Of a stretch of DNA of 64,000 nucleotides, positions 11,453 through 23,579 are shown in pieces. Each line of letters opens with the position of its first letter. Within the stretch, counting starts at the first letter, position 1. Under the pieces are notes generated by a model that saw nothing but the letters and a program-made list of their open reading frames with translations, ran no database searches and was not told the DNA's origin. The DNA is from Megascapheus bottae (lineage: Eukaryota; Chordata; Mammalia; Rodentia; Geomyidae): positions 1,178,001-1,242,000 of the forward strand of contig JANJXV010000099.1 in assembly GCA_024803745.1 (NCBI GenBank), read 5' to 3'. The position numbers were made by a program, and so were the translations under genes.

Positions 11453-11454
<2 letters not shown>
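11222..11454 (+). repeat. B1/7SL-tRNA composite SINE
   Basis: Left half catgcctgtaatcctagcta, right half gtagccttgagctgaagagc. The tail has become the AAAG microsatellite that follows. Confidence 0.88.
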
Positions 11455-11508
<54 letters not shown>

Positions 11509-11511
11509 AAT
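11455..11511. repeat. (AAAG)n microsatellite at SINE tail
   Basis: About 14 AAAG units grown from the SINE A-tail, a pure purine strand. Confidence 0.95.
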
Positions 11512-11643
11512 TTCATTTGTTTAAAACTAAGACTATAAATGATTGAGCAAACAAGGAATAAGTCAGGGCATTATTCTCTGATACGATAATATCTTTATGC
11601 TGGTAGGAAGAGACTGGTATTCAGAACCAGACCTTTCCACCAG

Positions 11644-11828
11644 AAATTGAGCCTAGTGGTAGAGTGCTTGCCTAGCATGCACAAAGACAAAGGTTTGATT
11701 CCTTATTACCACATACATAGAAAAAGCCAGAAGTAATGACTTCATTGGTAGGGTACTAGTCTTGAGAAAACCCAAGGACAGTGGTTAGGTCCTAAGTTCA
11801 AACCCAGGAATGGAAGGAAAAAAAAAAC
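11644..11828 (+). repeat. ID/tRNA-derived dimeric SINE
   Basis: Core tggtagagtgcttgcctagc, then second half with tagtcttgagaaaacccaag and an A-rich tail. Confidence 0.85.
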
Positions 11829-12149
11829 AACAAAGTTTCAATCAACATAAGAAAATTAACTAGACAATGAGCTGGGGATTTTCTGGTCTTCCATGGTTCT
11901 GAGGGACAGGAGTGTTAGAAAAGGAATTTTTATAAGACTTCAAATGGAAAGAAACAAATTTCAAAATTCCCACAAATACCTAAATTGAGACTTTAGTGAG
12001 TAGTTGTAACTGAAGGGATATAGGTGTAAGTCCTTACTCTCAAGAATCGTTCTTGCTTGGATCAAAGGCAAACAGACATATAAACCAAACTTGTGGCCGC
12101 TGAATCTAGAAAAAATTCGTGTTCCTCACTTAATGGTTAATAAGCAAAC
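11829..12149. other. KRAB intron, nothing recognised
   Basis: No repeat family, ORF or RNA gene supported. Confidence 0.4.
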
Positions 12150-12335
12150 AGCATTGAAACTGGCTAAGGTAATCCTATCTGCTACTCAGGACCTGAGACT
12201 CTTATCTGTAGTTAACTCTAGAAAAGAGTATGTGGGGCTGTAGCTCAAGGATAGGGGTTATAGTCTTCTGCTGAAGTGTTCAGGGACAGGACCGAGGCCT
12301 ATGAACTACAAAAAAAGAAAAGAAAAGAGAAGAAA
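12150..12335 (+). repeat. Old composite SINE
   Basis: Diverged copy with taatcctatctgctactcag, a deleted middle, a tRNA-like half and an A/G-rich tail. Confidence 0.6.
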
Positions 12336-12747
12336 GTTTTAAAAAGATGCAAAACAGCACAGTATTTAGATTATTTCTCAAAAATAAAAGAAAGGCAGCT
12401 ATTCCTCAATGTATAAACAAAACAGTATTTGAAAAAAAACAGCTGCAGGTATATTATAGGTAGTACTCAGCTTAAAACTGTAGCAATACATAGATGGGTA
12501 ATTTCAATAAATATTTCCTGTGATATAAAAAGAGAACTAAAACACAGAAAAACATTATTGGTCATTGTAAAATATCATTTTCTTAATATGTTAGGGAGAA
12601 AAGCATATATTTCTCACAAATCAATTTCCACTTTTATATTTTAAAATATCTAACACTTAGGATGGGAAAGTAAAGTCATTACCTTTACAGTAAGGAATAT
12701 TTGTATCTCATGTATGTTTGTGTCTTTTTTTCTATGACTCATTTTAG
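12336..12747. other. KRAB intron end, nothing recognised
   Basis: AT-rich. It ends with the pyrimidine tract and acceptor (tctatgactcattttag, to 12747) of the next exon. Confidence 0.5.
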
Positions 12748-13160
12748 ATGTCCAGCTAATGGAAAATGTGTTCAAGACCTGCCAGGAAAGTCCACATGAA
12801 TGTCTTTGTGAAGTAGCAGTTGCAAGTAGTATCGAAGTGGAGGAAAACGTGAGATTAGCAACAACTTTAAATTTGAGCTCTACACATAATCCAGAGCTGA
12901 TTAGTAATAACGGTAACAACTTAGGGGTGAGGACTGAGGAGTTCATTAAGTGTCAGAACATGCTTCTGTCTCCTAAGCCTGATGAGATGCATGCTGCATA
13001 TAGATCTCGTATGTCTCCTGTTCTTAAAAAATCCATCGGCTATTCAGAGCATTTTATTCATGATTGTGACAGTCCAAAAGATCTGCAGTATCATAATTCT
13101 GTTCTCTCTGCCCAAGAAATTCTTCAGGGAGGGAGGAAAACTGCTAAATGTACTGTGTGA
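12748..13160 (+). CDS. Third KRAB exon: spacer region, ends before the fingers
   Basis: The acceptor AG is at 12746-12747. In phase with the KRAB-B exon, the frame reads DVQLMENVFKTCQESPHE and stays open for about 137 codons to TGA at 13158-13160. This is the linker region that normally joins KRAB to the C2H2 array in the same exon. Here the stop falls before any finger, so a spliced product would be a KRAB-only protein. It could still bind TRIM28 but would have no DNA-targeting module. It may equally be part of a pseudogene that has kept these frames by chance. Expression is not shown by the sequence. Confidence 0.7.
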
Positions 13161-13189
13161 TGAAAAATATTGTACTTAACACCGACCAT

Positions 13190-14795
<1,606 letters not shown>

Positions 14796-14798
14796 AAA

Positions 14799-14969
14799 AG
14801 CTGACTGTGTGGCTTAGTGGTAGAGTGCTAACCTATCAAGGATGAAGGCCTGGGTTAGATTCCTCAATACTACGTGAACAGAGCAAGCCAGAAGCAGCAC
14901 TGTTGTTCAAATGGTAGAGTGCTAACCTTGAGCAAAAGTAGCTCAGGCCCTGAGTTCAAGCCTAAGGAT

Positions 14970-14971
<2 letters not shown>
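14799..14971 (+). repeat. ID/tRNA-derived dimeric SINE
   Basis: Core ttagtggtagagtgctaacc, second half tagagtgctaaccttgagca. Its tail has grown into the GA repeat. Confidence 0.85.
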
Positions 14972-15035
<64 letters not shown>

Positions 15036-15140
15036 AAGAGAGAGACAGAAAGAGAGAGAGAAAGAGAGAAAAGAGAGAGAAACAGGAACTTCTAAATTTT
15101 ACAGAGATAGAGAAGGAGAGAGAGAAGGAGACAGAAACTA
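14972..15140. repeat. (GA)n purine microsatellite
   Basis: A near-pure GA tract to about 15030, then GA with interruptions (cagaaagaga) to about 15140. It is all purine on the + strand apart from the interruptions, and able to form H-DNA in principle. Confidence 0.95.
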
Positions 15141-15164
15141 ATTTCTAAACTTTACAGTCTTTCT

Positions 15165-15547
15165 ATTTCCTTACAAATTCGTCTATGTCATTCTTTCTGA
15201 CAGAAGCACAGAATTCCATTGTGTAAAAACACCATATTTGATCTACTCATCAACTGACGGGCATCTGGGTTGGTTCCATACCTTTGTTATATTAAATAGT
15301 GCTGTGATAAATGTTATTGTTCTAGTGAATTTAGTGTGTCCTATCTGGACAATTGGCAAGTAGTGAAATTGCTGGATCACAGGGGAGCTCTATGTTTAGT
15401 CTTTTTGGGATACTGCCATAGTGCTTTCCATAGTGGTTGAACGAGTTTGCAATCCCACCAGCAGTGTAGTAGTGATCCCTCCTGGCCACATCCCCTCCAG
15501 CATACGTTATTGGATTTCTGGATCTTGTCCATTCTAACTGGAGTGAG
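15165..15547 (-). mobile_element. L1 fragment, antisense ORF2 C-terminus (part of a 5'-inverted L1)
   Basis: The minus strand gives the ORF2 end. The Cys-rich region, the CNPTS-like antisense hallmark caatcccaccagcagtgtag and tggttgaacgagtttgcaat are all recognisable. It abuts a plus-strand ORF2 piece at about 15548. Confidence 0.9.
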
Positions 15548-16036
15548 GAGGAAAAGGGAAAGAGGAACTGAAACTTTCTCTCCTTACAGATGACATGATT
15601 CTGTATTTAAAGAACCCTATAGACTCTACTCCGAAGCTGCTTGAGCTGATATAAAACTTTGGTAAGGTAGCAGGGTATAAAATTAACCCTCAATGTCAAC
15701 TGCCTTCCTATATGCCAACCAATGAGAGGAATGAGGCAAGAATCAGGATAGCAACTCATTTTGCTATCAAAGAAAATAAAATACCTAGGAATTAACTTAG
15801 AATGTAAAGCACCTTTTTGATGGAACTATAAACCCTGGAGAAGGAAATTAATGCAGAACTGAGGAAATGCAAAAACCTATGCTCCTGTTTTGGAAGAAGT
15901 AATATTGTAAAAATCGCAACCTTGATAAGGACTATCTACAAATTCAGTGCAATATTCATCAATATCCCAATGTCATTCTTTAAAGAAACAGAAGAGGAAA
16001 TCCAAAATTTCACTTGGAATAATAAAAGACCCCTTA
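15548..16036 (+). mobile_element. L1 fragment, sense RT region (inverted 5' part of the same L1)
   Basis: Starts at the RT palm (cagatgacatgattctgtat, with TDD for ADD after a substitution) and runs to ggaataataaaagacccc. With the antisense piece to its left it has the head-to-head form expected of a 5'-inverted, truncated L1. Internal small deletions break every frame. Confidence 0.9.
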
Positions 16037-16439
16037 TAGTCTGTCTTCTGGCATGATACATAATGTTTAATCTCACCTTCTCCACCAAAATCTCACCTTT
16101 CTCATTGAGACATAGGTGTCCCTGTTTACTAGCAGCAAAGGCTCAAACGCGCAGTTTCAGGTGTCACCACTGCCTCTGTTACTGGGTAGATCCAACTCTG
16201 TCATCGATTCTGAGGTCTGCTCTGGGAGTCTTGGTCACAAGTTGTTCTGTGGCATCTGCTGCCAGCCTGTGCCTATTTGCTTCCTTTTCCTCCAGCAGCC
16301 TACAACAGGGAACGAAGTTCACTCGCGGATGCTCTCCTTCATATGCAGGGCAGGATGAGCCCAACCCTCCCTCATCTTCCTCTTCCAATTTTTGGGAAAA
16401 ATATGCTGGCAGAAGTCCTCAGGTGTGGCGCATGGCTGA
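16037..16439 (+). other. Unidentified open frame, probably chance
   Basis: An open frame of 176 codons (16063-16593) overlaps the SINE that follows. It is Ser-rich with no recognised domain. The SINE overlap argues against a real gene. Confidence 0.2.
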
Positions 16440-16655
16440 TCCACACTTTTATTCCAGGCTGGTCAGGAGGCTGAGATCTGAGTATGGAAGTTCCAAGTCA
16501 CCTAGAACAGGAAAGTCTGATAGATTCTTACTACCAAAAATAAAAACAGCTGGGAATGGAATTTGGGCTCAAGTGGTAAAGGGCTGGTCTTGAGTACAAA
16601 TGCTTAGTGCCCAGGCCCTGAGTTCAGGCTCCAGCACTGCCAACAACCTCACTTT
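16440..16655 (+). repeat. Old composite SINE
   Basis: gtcaggaggctgagatctga at the left, ggctcaagtggtaaagggct and cccaggccctgagttcaggc at the right. Confidence 0.7.
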
Positions 16656-17590
16656 AGTGAGATTTTAGCTTTATCCATGTAGGCACATCTCACTGGAATC
16701 TTTGCTGGTAGAGATAGTCTTCATAATTTTGTCTCAAGGTAAAGGTCCTCCTGGGGTAGTAGACAAAAGGTGTCCTGGAGAGAGGAGCCCCACTTGCTCC
16801 AGGTTTGAAGATGGCATAGGTCAAGCCAGCATGGAGTTGGCACATCAGTCTTTTTCCTAGCACCACCTACCAGTGAATGTCAAATGACATTGATTGTTGT
16901 GGGATTGTGTGATTGAAGTGCCCCATTAAGGGCAGTGTTAGCACATCCAAACTTGGATACCAGGAATGCTGAAATCTCAAAGCTAAGATTTCTGTTGGCT
17001 ACAGAAATGCTGGTGTGTCTGTGATTCACTAAAAGTTCAGGTGCAAAGATTCTGAAGCTTGATGCCATGTGTTTATTCCATTTAGTAAAATTATTTTAAT
17101 GCACTGTATAAGTTAAAACATTTGATAAGAGTCAGGGGTAGTGAAAACATTGTCCTTGAATTCAGGTGTCTGGCAGGGTAATGGGGGGGGTGTTGGTGGC
17201 TGGGACTATGAAACTGGAGCTGCTATCAAACCATGGATCATGTTCCTCTTTGTCTGGGAGAAATGACTCCAAAGATGAAATTTGAATGGTGAGGAAAAGA
17301 TGATGATGTACTCAGGAAATTTCTCCTAAACAAATGCTCATGTGGAAGTGGGATGGGGGCTGGGCATGTCTGAGGCAGAGCTTAAGGGGGGTTCTCATGG
17401 CGTTGAGAACGTTCCTTGCGACTTCAGGCATGCAGCAGGATGCTTTAGATGACCATTGTGAGATGGATGGAATAAGACTGGAGACAAGATGAATGCTGGG
17501 ATCTTGCAATGCTCTTGCATGAGTGGCTGGTGGCTCACCTGAAAGAACTAGTTATGTCTAAAAAAGAAATCAGGAATTTGTTTTGATTAG
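16656..17590. other. Unique-looking intergenic DNA, nothing recognised
   Basis: Relatively GC-rich for the window. It has short ORFs only and no repeat family recognised. Confidence 0.4.
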
Positions 17591-17835
17591 ATAATACCTG
17601 TAATCCGAGGCATATTCAGGATCCTGATCTTAGTATTGTGGTTTAAAACCAACCCAGCAAAGGGAAAAATGCATGAGACTCATACTCCCAGTTTAGAGCA
17701 AGAACAAAGATTGAAGTAGAGCTGTGGCTCAAGAGCTAGAGTGCTACCTTGAGCAAAGAACAGCTAAGAAAAAGGTCCAGGTTTTGAGTTCAAGGCCAGG
17801 AATGAAAGAAGGAAGGTAAAAAAAGAGAAGTATGT
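17591..17835 (+). repeat. Old composite SINE
   Basis: Left half degraded (gtaatccgaggcatattcag), right half gctgtggctcaagagctaga, with a purine-rich tail. Confidence 0.65.
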
Positions 17836-19044
17836 GAGGAAGGGAAATATATAAATGAAAGAAAGAAGGAACTAGAAATTTAAAACTAGAGAATATTTAA
17901 AAGTCATCAGTCCTTCTAAGAAAAGTGTTGGAGTATGGGTTCTATATGTGGTGAACTGGAAGCCCAGCAGTGACTTGTTAACCAAAGAGTCACCATGATG
18001 AGCAAAAGATAGAAATCTGCATGAGCCTCTTAGCGGATGGAGTGACAGAAGAGAACCTCAACTCCCATCCCATAGTTAGAAGTATATAGAGATGGGGAAG
18101 TTGGCATCACCTTGATGTCATTGTGTCCATGGAGACTGGAAGCCATGGCTCTGTGAAAGCACAATGTTCTGGTTACTGAGCTGAGAGGCTGAGGAGAGCC
18201 AAGTCCTGGCCATGAAGAAATCAGAGTGGCAGCAGAGCAACTCTGCTGCAGTGTGTGCCTGCTTGGCTGTTCTTATTCTGTGGTGGATCAGGCCGGAGCG
18301 GGTGATAGTAACTGTTTTGTGGTCACAAGCCCTTCACCAAGAGCTTCCTCTGGGATCCTCATAAGCTAGAGGGTGGCTGGTGGTGGGATGTGTGTGGGGT
18401 GGAAGTGACAGAGGGATGGACGCATGGCAAGGTGGGTGAAGAGATGAGAGGAATGATGAGAGCCCAGTTCATTGGTTTCCAAGGTTAATGGGTGGGAGGT
18501 AGAGAGGCATGATGGAGGAAGGATGGAGGCAGGGGAAGGTGCTGACAGATTGAGGCCATCTGTAGTGCCAGCCTGGCCATCATCTGAAGCCCATAGGCAG
18601 CTTCCTGATCCTTCACTTAGTCCTGCTCCTTGTGGAGGGAATGTCACGTGTACCCAGAGCTAGGGGTGGGGCAATGTTAGTAGCACCTGGAGAACCATTG
18701 GCCTCTACCTGGGTGAGGGGTGGTTATGGCTCCCATGCTGGGTGGCCTGATAGCTATGGAACAGATCTCTCCTTAGATACCACAGTCAGTGGCTGCTCTC
18801 CATCTAGGGTTAGGGCACCTGCTCAGCCATCAGGACACCCCATGCAGGACAGAGGCCTACAATTCAGATGGCAGCACATGGGTGAAGATGATCTCACCGT
18901 AGCCCTAGTTACATGGCTGTCCCTGCATGCAGGACAGGATGAGCTGGGGGAAGATGTTCTCTGTGTTTTTCCACAGCCTATCCCGGCCTCTTCTTATGTC
19001 TGATTAGACCAAGAGAGTACCAGGTTCCCTCTCATAGTCCTGGT
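17836..19044. other. Intergenic, nothing recognised
   Basis: Mixed, fairly GC-rich sequence. A 123-codon frame (18632-19003) has no recognised domain and I do not call it a gene. Confidence 0.35.
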
Positions 19045-19172
19045 TCTTTTTCTTTTACAGTCATGAGGCTTGAACTCAGGTCCTGGGTACTGTCCATGAG
19101 CTCTTTTGCTCAAGGTTGATGCTCTACAATTTGAACCATAGTGCCATTTCCAGCTTTTCCTTTTCATGTGGA
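19045..19172 (-). repeat. ID/tRNA-derived SINE, partial
   Basis: Minus-strand half with ggcttgaactcaggtcctgg and gaaccatagtgccatttcca. Confidence 0.7.
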
Positions 19173-19601
19173 TCTCTGATATGTCCAGTGCTGTGCCTGC
19201 AGGGAGGCACTCACCCCACAGACAGAGCCACCTCTGCCGTGACTGTGACTGCCCACAACCCTGACACCCACTCCTTGCACACCCCTCGACTCCAGTTTTA
19301 GCTCCTCTTGGACTGGGTGTCCAGCCTACCCCTTCCTACACTCACAAAGGGTCTACAATTGTCTTCCCAGGGTCCTTTCTTCTGCCAGCCAGAGTACAGA
19401 CTGTGCACATCTTGACAATCACAGAGCTCAAAGCCAAAGCCTGAGATGAAGAAGGGGGTGACCCAGTAGCTGCACAGGGCCCATGGATCATCCTGTGCAT
19501 CCCCCAGCCTGTGACTTCCCCTACCCCCTTGGCAGGGAAGCTCCATGCCCACATCCTGATCCCTGGTCCCCTCCAATTCCATTCTCCCTTGGATTTTGCA
19601 G

Positions 19602-20285
19602 ACTGTCTACCATCAGGATCTAAAATTCTATTCATCACTTTATGTCATTATCACTGATTTGCTACTTGGGCAGGATCTCCCCGTGCCTGGAGAGTGGGAA
19701 TGTCATGTACTCTCTGTGGAGAAGTTGCCCCAGGAGAAGAAATATGCACTTCATGTGAGTGTTGGACAGGGCAGGAGGGCTCCCTAGGATCAGAAGCCAC
19801 AGGAGGGGTGCAGATGGGGGAATGCTAGGGGCCCCAGGGGACAGTGGGAGTTAGGGCACAGTGGGGTCCTTCTGCAGGGTTGACACCGCTTCACAAACCC
19901 AACAGAATGAGGTTCACATTACAGATGTCAGAGACAGTGCAGATTGCCAATGGGCGCAGGGGTCACTGTCACCCCCGGATGCTGGCTGCATGCTGGGATG
20001 CACGCAGAGATGTTTTCAAGATCAGGTAATGAGGATGTTGCAGGGTGTAACCATTCTTTTCAGATGGCTCTCTAGCTCTCTTGAGCTTCATCTCTATCTT
20101 TGGCTTTTTCTTGGCAGTTAACTGGAAATGAGAGTTTCATGGACTTTCCTTTCTGGACTGGCTTCAAACAGAACCTATGCACAGTTTTCCAACCATACCC
20201 TACTGAAGAAGGGAAGCTTGATCTGGTGCTTAACTGGGTTGCACTTTGGCTCCGTTTGCTATGCCTCACGGGAGGGGGCTCATCA
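19602..20285 (+). other. Three splice-bounded short open frames, unidentified
   Basis: Three open stretches have plausible splice signals. About 19602-19754 has acceptor ggattttgcag and donor gtgagt. About 19927-20025 has acceptor ttcacattacag and donor gtaatg. A third starts about 20119 after tttttcttggcag. None matches a family I recognise. They could be relic exons of an unprocessed pseudogene on the same strand as the GAB2-like and RalGDS-like relics, or chance. Confidence 0.2.
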
Positions 20286-20616
20286 TTTGTAGACTAAGAT
20301 CTCATGACCTTCAAAGCCAAATGCTACCTGAAAGTTCAGGGTCCCAGCCTATGTGTTGGGCCGGGGTGAATACATTCACTGTTATGCTGGGTCATCAACC
20401 CATGTTTTAAGCTGGAAGTAGGCAGTGCCACATTTGATAAGAACATCTGCCAGAGATTGTCACCTCATGAAAGCAGATTCTAAATTTGTATTCCATTTCC
20501 TGTGGTGGAGAAATCCCCTCCAACTTAGACAGGCTCATATCCACCTGCAGGTCACACTCCTAATGCACCCTTGAGTGTCCTCATGGTATTGGTATCTAAG
20601 TTTGTAGGGAATGCTG

Positions 20617-20880
20617 CTTTAGTCCATGAATTAGCTGGACAAGTGATGACAAACGTGTTGTGGATTAATATGAGAACAATTTAAGAAGCCCTGGAGGAGC
20701 ATCAACCTGACCCTCTGTGGTGCTATAAATCTGATAGGATGTTCCAGACTGAGAAACAATCACATGGCTTTGTGTTTGGCATCCAGACAAGTGAGTGCAT
20801 GCCTTAGCTGTCAGCCAATACAGAGGAGGACATGAATAAGTGGGTGGAAAGCATCTGTCAGACCCCTGTCTGGGGGCAGG
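20617..20880 (+). pseudogene. GAB2-like PH-domain relic
   Basis: GAB docking proteins carry an N-terminal PH domain that binds phosphoinositides. In-order matches to that domain across shifting frames are SDDKRVVD*YENN (TAA at 20666-20668), KKPWRSINLTLC (20672 on), GFVFGIQTSE, and TEEDMNKWVESICQ near its C-terminus (20820-20861). The last motif is closer to GAB2 (EEDMNKW) than to GAB1 as I remember them. At least two frameshifts and a TAG (in MP*LSANTEE) make it a pseudogene. I see no GAB sequence on either side, so this is an isolated exon relic or a truncated processed copy. The identification is from memory of the family. Confidence 0.7.
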
Positions 20881-20947
20881 TGGAGAGAACATAGGAAGGT
20901 AGATACCATGCCTGTGGTGGGGCCAAAAAAAGGGTAAAAGAGGCAAA

Positions 20948-21145
20948 GGAACCAGGTACTGGTAGCTCAAGACTGTCATCCTAGCTACTCAGGAGTTTGA
21001 GATCTGAGGATCACAATTCAAAGCCAGCCCAGGACAGAAACTCCATGAGACTCTTATCTGCAATAAACTACTGAATGCAAGAAGCTCAAGCTCAGTGACA
21101 GCATCCAGGCCTAGCGTTCAAAACCCAGGACTGGCAGAAAAAAGT
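20948..21145 (+). repeat. B1/7SL-tRNA composite SINE, shortened
   Basis: gtcatcctagctactcagga at the left, gagactcttatctgcaataa in the middle, part of the right half deleted. Confidence 0.8.
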
Positions 21146-22088
21146 ATCAAAGGACAAGAAGCTGGCCAAAAGTTAGAGGGACTCTATCTTGACAAACAAT
21201 ACAATGGTAAGTTGTACTCAGAAGACTTGCACAAAATCTGGAAATGCCTGAGACCTATCTATGTATGTTTCCTGTTTGTCTAAATACATATGTTTATGCA
21301 TTTATATATTAGTATAGAGAGACAGATCAATACATATGACTATACATATATACATAGCCAGACACTTATGGGTGGGTGGTATACTGTGTGAGAGTTTGTG
21401 TTTGTGTTTTGTGGATGTCTATCTCTGTTTAAGAAAGATAGAAAATATGTAAATATCTTTAAAAAAAAACTTGAAAAAAATATAGAGAGACATAAGCTCT
21501 TGAGGGAATCTGAAATGACAAGATTATTCACAGGCACGTTTATCCTTATGGATTCCTCAGCAAGTTTTAATTTTTTTCATTATTTTCTTTTTTTGAACCA
21601 GTGCTAAGGATTTCTCTCAGGGACCAGGTGCTGCCAATTACTAATTTTCTCATGGCTGCTACAAGAGGAACTGAGCCACAGTTCCACTTTTGCCTTATTT
21701 ATTCGTGCATAACTGAAGATAAAGATTTCTATCAGTGACTTTCTTTCAGGGGCTGGATTCTAACGAGGGTCCCCAGACCTCAGGCTTCTCTATAGCTACA
21801 ATTAACAATATGAGAACCCAGCACTGGGTTCCAATGCACAGGGCAAGAAATTGAGTGAATCTCTCAACTCCAATTAGCTATAATAAGCTAGAAGTGAAAG
21901 ACCAATACCTTTGAGGAAAAGATGCTGAGGGTTATCACACAGGCCCTATGAGTAAGCCCTAAACCCTGTACACATGTGTGCATGCACACATTGGCAGATA
22001 CACACACATGCACACACACAATATTTCAGGCAATATTGTATTTTGAATTAATATCCAAAGATTTGACAACAGGATAGCAAGTAATAAA
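21146..22088. other. AT-rich intergenic DNA with short CA-rich tracts
   Basis: Contains TA/TATACA-rich stretches near 21300-21360 and a CA-rich tract near 21985-22020. No gene or clear transposon was recognised. Confidence 0.5.
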
Positions 22089-22214
22089 ATCTGTTTTTCT
22101 TGTCTACATTGAGGGAAAGGGATAAGTCACAAGATGGAGAAGCGAAGAATTCAGAGGCAAATGCTGTGAGTGAATCACTTGTAAAAAGCACATTTCTTTT
22201 CTTTTCTTTTCTTT

Positions 22215-22400
22215 TGTTTTTTCTGCCATTCCTGGGGCTTGAACTCAGGGCCTGAGCACTGCTCTTGGCTTTTCCCAAGTCTAGCCCTCTGCCACTTGAG
22301 CCACATTGCCATATGGATTTTTATATCTGTGTGATATTAAGGACTCAAACCTAGATCTTCATGGATGCTAGGCAAGCACTATACCACTGGGCCAAAGTCT
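22215..22400 (-). repeat. ID/tRNA-derived SINE within the inverted spacer
   Basis: Orthologous to the plus-strand SINE at 4597 and its array counterparts. It contains ttgagccacattgccatatg and atgctaggcaagcactatac. Confidence 0.85.
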
Positions 22401-22639
22401 AAACCCCGATTAAGTATTTATAAATAGTCATCATCTTCATATCAAAATATCCTTTCTCCTACAAAGAATGAACACTTATCTATGTCTGTAAGACTTTTTT
22501 TTATGTCACCAATGCCTCTGTGATTTTCCCACTTGCATTTTTACAGATGACAGCACAGATATTCATCAGGAAGAAAAATAGATTAGGATACAGAAACCTA
22601 ACAACGTCCTAGTAGATTGAAGTGAAAAATATGTGCAAG

Positions 22640-22830
22640 ATGGCCTGGGTGTTTCATCTATTTGTAGAGTGCTTGGCTACCACACAAAAAGAGTCCGGTT
22701 TGATTCTGCAGTACCATATACATAGAAAACTCTGGAAGTGGTGCTGTGGCTTGGTGGGACAGCTATAGCCTAAAGAAAGCCTAAGAACAATGGTCAGGCT
22801 CTGAGGTCAAGTCCCAGGACTAGCAAAAAA
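22640..22830 (+). repeat. ID/tRNA-derived SINE within the inverted spacer
   Basis: Orthologous to the minus-strand SINE at 4167 and its array counterparts. It contains tttgtagagtgcttggctac and a second half with ggtcaagtcccaggactagc. Confidence 0.85.
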
Positions 22831-23226
22831 ATGTGCAAGAGGCAAAATGCAAGCTGAGAAGGCACTGTGAAGCAAAATGTCTTGTGAAGGCTAAGGGGAA
22901 TAGTGACAGTTACGTTTGGATCTTACCTAAGAAAGGCTCTTTGAGCCTGCGACCAGGCTAGCACTTACTCCTAGTTAATGACTTGGGATTTGAACAAAAA
23001 GGTGTGCTGTTTACTACATCCATATGTGAGGTGGGAAGGGAGATTCAGCCTCCAGTATGTCTTTGGGGAGGTCTTCTGTGAGCAAGGAGCTTTGGTCATT
23101 GGGCCTTGAAATGTGACCCTACCTCCCTCACAATGGAACAGAATATGGAACCCTGGTAACCAAGCCACTGTATGTGACAAGCAGCTCAAGTCAGCTCCCT
23201 TGGCCTGTGGCTCAGGAGGAAGAAAG

Positions 23227-23298
23227 ATGTTGCTGTGCTGTTGCCAAAGGTCAGGAGGCTCGGATCTCAGGCATGAGAGATATGGATGTCTCACTTGA
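23227..23298 (+). pseudogene. Possible RalGDS-like first coding exon relic
   Basis: The ATG at 23227 opens MLLCCCQRSGGSDLRHERYG before TGA at 23296-23298. The Met-x-x-Cys-Cys start followed by basic and Ser/Gly residues resembles the N-terminus I remember for rodent RalGDS-like proteins, and the next relic downstream on this strand is a RalGDS-type exon. The matching MLLCC stretch occurs on the minus strand of the array spacers. The match is short and from memory, so it is weak. Confidence 0.3.
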
Positions 23299-23579
23299 AG
23301 AAGTAGATGCTGGATCAGGGCCAAGACAAAATTCCAGTATATCAGGCATTTCTCTAGGAAGAAAGCCAGGAAACTCCAGGGCAACTCAGATGAGGTATAT
23401 TGAGAGGAAACCTATTTGAACCCATCATCCTGCCCACAAACTACAACCTTCTTGTGTGCTTTCAAGTGACTATACTGAGATTAGAGTGTGTCATTTCCAA
23501 TCTACTCTATACCAATTCCTCAGTGTGAAGTGTGGTCCCATTCCTACGTTTGAAATATCCACTGTTTTGCCAATACAGT

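Larger units (their letters stand above)
22089..23453 (-). repeat. Inverted, diverged copy of the array spacer, without L1
   Basis: The reverse complement matches the spacer units from gttgtag at the left edge to gacaagaaaaacagat at the right edge. Both internal SINEs are present. The homology stops exactly where L1 sequence begins in the array units, and ordinary DNA lies on both sides here. It differs from the array copies by many substitutions and small indels, so it is older. It lies immediately upstream of the RalGDS-like exon at 23580. Confidence 0.9.

Noticed and set aside
14874..15095. Frame with a long Arg-Glu repeat.
   Set aside because: Translation of a SINE end and the GA microsatellite; not a real RE-rich protein.
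16063..16593. 176-codon Ser-rich frame as a possible new gene.
   Set aside because: It runs into a SINE, has no domain, splice support or homologous frame elsewhere in the window.
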